Positions 62,701-64,000 of a stretch of 64,000 nucleotides of DNA are shown here, piece after piece; the first letter of the stretch is position 1; the number at the start of each line of letters is the position of its first letter. The DNA is taken from NCBI GenBank assembly GCA_903824495.1, contig CAIJXB010000060.1, positions 19,963-83,962 on the forward strand, written 5' to 3'. Origin of the DNA: an uncultured Chlamydiae bacterium. Lineage in GTDB: Bacteria > Chlamydiota > Chlamydiia > Chlamydiales > Rhabdochlamydiaceae. Position numbers and translations under genes: made by a program. The notes under the pieces were generated by a model. The model was not told the DNA's origin. It did not search any database and saw only the letters and a program-made list of their open reading frames with translations.

Positions 62701-64000
62701 CTTCTGTCTTTGGATATCTTGCAGCGTACAAGATTCATATCGCTCACAGAAAACCTTGAACATCCCTCCCCTATCCACCGACGATAACTGCGCATGATCC
62801 CCTGCAAGAATTACCTGAACTTTTCTTTTATTCGCTTCTTTGAGCAGCTCCAATAGCGGTCTGTTTCCTAATTTCCCGGCTTCATCAACAATCCAGACCT
62901 CTTTTCCATTAGAAATATTCCTCTTGGAATTAACGGCCGCATACAAAAACTTGTAAATATTTTCAGGCTTTTCAAATCCCTTTTCCTTAAGTACATCTAC
63001 CGTCGCATTATCAGGACCAAATGCTCTAACCTGATACTTACTGCCTTGATAGACGTCTCTAAGCGAAGACAAAAGATAGCTCTTACCTGTCCCCGCATAG
63101 CCCTGAAGACAAGAAATTTTCTGCCCATTTAATATCTTATTGAAGGCTTCTTTCTGCTCAAAATTAAGACTTTCGGATGATTTTTCAAGAAGCGCCGTAT
63201 TGCACTTCAAAGACTTATTCGCATAAAGGCTATCTGCAATGCGCAGTATAGCCCGCTCTTCCTCTACTACGTTTTGAGAACTAAATTTGCCAGTGACCTC
63301 TCCGGTCTCTTTGTTTACAATAGTGACAAGCTCAGATTGTTGCCAAAAGGCTTCTCTTACCTTTTCTATAAATTCGTCTGGAACGTGCTTTTGAATGAAT
63401 CTCTCAACATCTTCCTTGCTAAAAAGACTTTGTTTTTCGGTTATTTTATCCAGGATCTTAACAGGATCCTTCGCCTTTTCATCATTAGACTCTATGAGCC
63501 TTTCATTCTCATCCAATAAATGGAAAGCACGACCCCTTAATCGATGAGGGCCCATGTGTTCTTGAGGCACGATTCCAGAACTATCGACCCTTAAATCAAG
63601 CCCTTTTTCTTGAAAATATCGATTTTGATGGTCTGTAGAAAGTTGAAAATAATTTGGCCCCGAAACAACCTTTCCATTTGCAACTACAGGCATACGGTCT
63701 CTAGCTTTTTCTCCGAAATCAAGACCATTTGATTGAAATCTGCGAGTAGTAATCAATCCGTGACAGTGCCAGTTATTATCGTTTTTAACAAATCCATTAA
63801 ACTCTTTAGGATTAAAGGAAACAGTACTTTCTTCGCCAAATTTTACAACCAAAAGATTCTCTTTTTCCTCTAAAACACTCCCCCAAGTTCCTTTAAATAA
63901 GCCAAGCTCCTTGTGATTCCTTGTGATTTGTATTTTCTTTTCTGGAGAATGAATATCCATTTGTACAGCTAATCCATGATCAACAAAATGGGCCTGGAAA
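59704..64000 (-). CDS. traI: MobA/TraI-type relaxase-helicase-primase (5' end outside window)
   Basis: The frame is open to the window edge, so the N-terminus with the catalytic Tyr is not seen. Visible order (from the in-frame ATG 63960): end of the MobA/MobL relaxase with the metal-binding NWHCHGLITTRR near residue 66, with AHFVDHGLAVQMDIHS just before; an inserted SH3-like segment; RecD/TraI helicase with Walker A LQGYAGTGKSY near 287, VWIVDEAGKLGNRPL and GDHAQLSSVDRGG; the UvrD-like end (YASTYFRSQGDTVDRAYVL near 600); a spacer; then a primase-like part with TOPRIM motifs LVVEGEKTADLAL near 1110 and VIWPDNDTAG near 1150. It nicks oriT, pilots and unwinds the transferred strand; the primase part may start recipient-strand synthesis. 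Confidence 0.88.
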   Translation of the reverse strand, partial: FQAHFVDHGLAVQMDIHSPEKKIQITRNHKELGLFKGTWGSVLEEKENLLVVKFGEESTVSFNPKEFNGFVKNDNNWHCHGLITTRRFQSNGLDFGEKARDRMPVVANGKVVSGPNYFQLSTDHQNRYFQEKGLDLRVDSSGIVPQEHMGPHRLRGRAFHLLDENERLIESNDEKAKDPVKILDKITEKQSLFSKEDVERFIQKHVPDEFIEKVREAFWQQSELVTIVNKETGEVTGKFSSQNVVEEERAILRIADSLYANKSLKCNTALLEKSSESLNFEQKEAFNKILNGQKISCLQGYAGTGKSYLLSSLRDVYQGSKYQVRAFGPDNATVDVLKEKGFEKPENIYKFLYAAVNSKRNISNGKEVWIVDEAGKLGNRPLLELLKEANKRKVQVILAGDHAQLSSVDRGGMFKVFCERYESCTLQDIQRQKQETQRSISKDLALDKFSLAIEKLASNGTIHWVENKKKAIEELISRWASDTKENPSGSSILIAHKNDDVRVLNEMVRIIKKERGELSPEEFECETSLGRVFLGVGDLIEFRKNDKNLGITNGLSGVLVEAKNNKFVVSIKDDKNNSRFVSFNPTKYHSYQLGYASTYFRSQGDTVDRAYVLHSPSLTKQLFYVGLTRHVDKVSYFVSREDASCLSDLKRQAIRDGYKENTIGCVTSKDVDLLFAHQQKEQKIHDLKQSDSLVDRVMGHGASAYELVKGKIQDVKEYVQDRSPDSDFYKIKNNDEKVRAKVAKVQPGNDIGGETFAYKNIANEILLKEADFAKGDNSQGTKQPHLDKISEHFLEKLQKSKSSAWLSFSKEKQSSIQEYFSISDTASTLHSMVSMESEQSSKSYENTSYFKQWQKACGDRNACAHKLLQKASAEELVGFLGKKSVKIIEDQGVRYKDLLLKKEDIASISVEDELMENMEPLLYRLFPEGPIRKERNGFRFGNKGSLSVVCRGEKIGQFFDYERNEGGGTLQLIQRTLGFGRLEAIEWAKEFVGVSKDFPVPKSFLRPSESISEKSDWVSLKPGTDSIAPKLEDLQGSKIHFYLKETARHAYRDEDGNLLYYTLRLHDKTDSNKKITPPLSYGYDKSTPNEPGWKLKGFKLDTTEKMPLYNLPDLKKSPLATILVVEGEKTADLALQKFPGENLICVTWPGGAGAVKKADWSPLIGRKVVIWPDNDTAGFKAGEDVCQELKKVGARSLHMVDSGVLSKTFPAKWDLADSLPQLQSDELPKKLLYSAVQRGISPEQALQRVSGSYENTPVEIARVNEILWRVDERLRPGLEKNSDMPSWKVTDAILSETSRILLKREEWLKVLNGKDQGIAQRLSWQFMIYEAQHGKVPSNADSDKISGIVEQACVSNATLSKNAGYQELSLDKVLAKSCSVALSGHVDKNIGTMVKDLEIMTQHVDKQCSRQKIMLEIGSIEQQKSIGLEFE

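Noticed and set aside
1..64000. CRISPR arrays, rRNA and tRNA genes
   Set aside because: No regularly spaced direct repeats, rRNA segments or cloverleaf genes were noticed on reading.

Overview
The window is about 64 kb of AT-rich bacterial DNA. It looks like the cargo region of an F-type conjugative element, either a plasmid or an integrated element. The left edge holds one plus-strand operon of mating-pair and coupling genes: traN (cut by the window edge), traF, traH, traG, a membrane protein and traD. The right edge holds a very large MobA/TraI-type relaxase-helicase-primase on the minus strand, also cut by the window edge. Between them lie about 50 kb of accessory genes and insertion elements.

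The host is not fixed by any single marker, and no rRNA or ribosomal protein gene is present. F-like tra genes, an ankyrin protein with a papain-like centre, many Sec-exported proteins of unknown family and an Rhs polymorphic toxin together suggest an amoeba- or host-associated intracellular bacterium. An environmental Chlamydiota (Simkania/Parachlamydia-like) is my best guess, with Legionellales or Rickettsiales as alternatives. This is inference.

Layout. 1-9.3 kb: tra operon. 9.4-13.9 kb: tandem copies of a three-gene module made of a 4-TM protein, a secreted zinc-ribbon protein and a secreted or lipoprotein partner; one zinc-ribbon copy is a pseudogene and another is a 43-nt remnant. 14-16.4 kb: DUF3857/transglutaminase-like membrane protein, with a shortened paralogue at 57.6-59.6 kb. 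16.6-24.3 kb: five-gene minus-strand operon for a tiny NRPS/PKS hybrid (MFS exporter, A-PCP, KS-degenerate AT-ACP-TE, lipocalin-like protein, phosphopantetheinyl transferase). 24.5-26.7 kb: IS3-type remnant and a diverged module copy. 26.9-33.9 kb: Sec-exported Rhs toxin followed by four small overlapping or adjacent genes, probably immunity genes. 34.3-37.5 kb: complete IS21-family element with a 5-bp target duplication, inserted in a membrane-protein gene. 37.6-40.7 kb: Rhs debris, serine resolvase, group II intron. 40.8-47.3 kb: DUF2130 coiled-coil protein, and an SF2 helicase with a nuclease-like N-terminus and 13 helicase-associated repeats. 47.5-52.1 kb: two secreted proteins of unknown function and a DUF234-type ATPase. 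52.3-56.9 kb: ankyrin/cysteine-protease-like effector gene split near its 5' end by a complete IS66-family element with an 8-bp target duplication. 56.9-59.6 kb: small secreted protein and the DUF3857 paralogue. 59.7 kb to the end: relaxase.

Most notable points: the mini NRPS/PKS operon, whose acyltransferase-like domain has lost both the GQG and GHSxG motifs; hairpins over the start region of three paralogous 4-TM genes that would hide the ribosome binding site; the fused and stacked immunity genes; a domain inserted between relaxase motifs; and two insertions that can be reversed on paper to recover intact reading frames.
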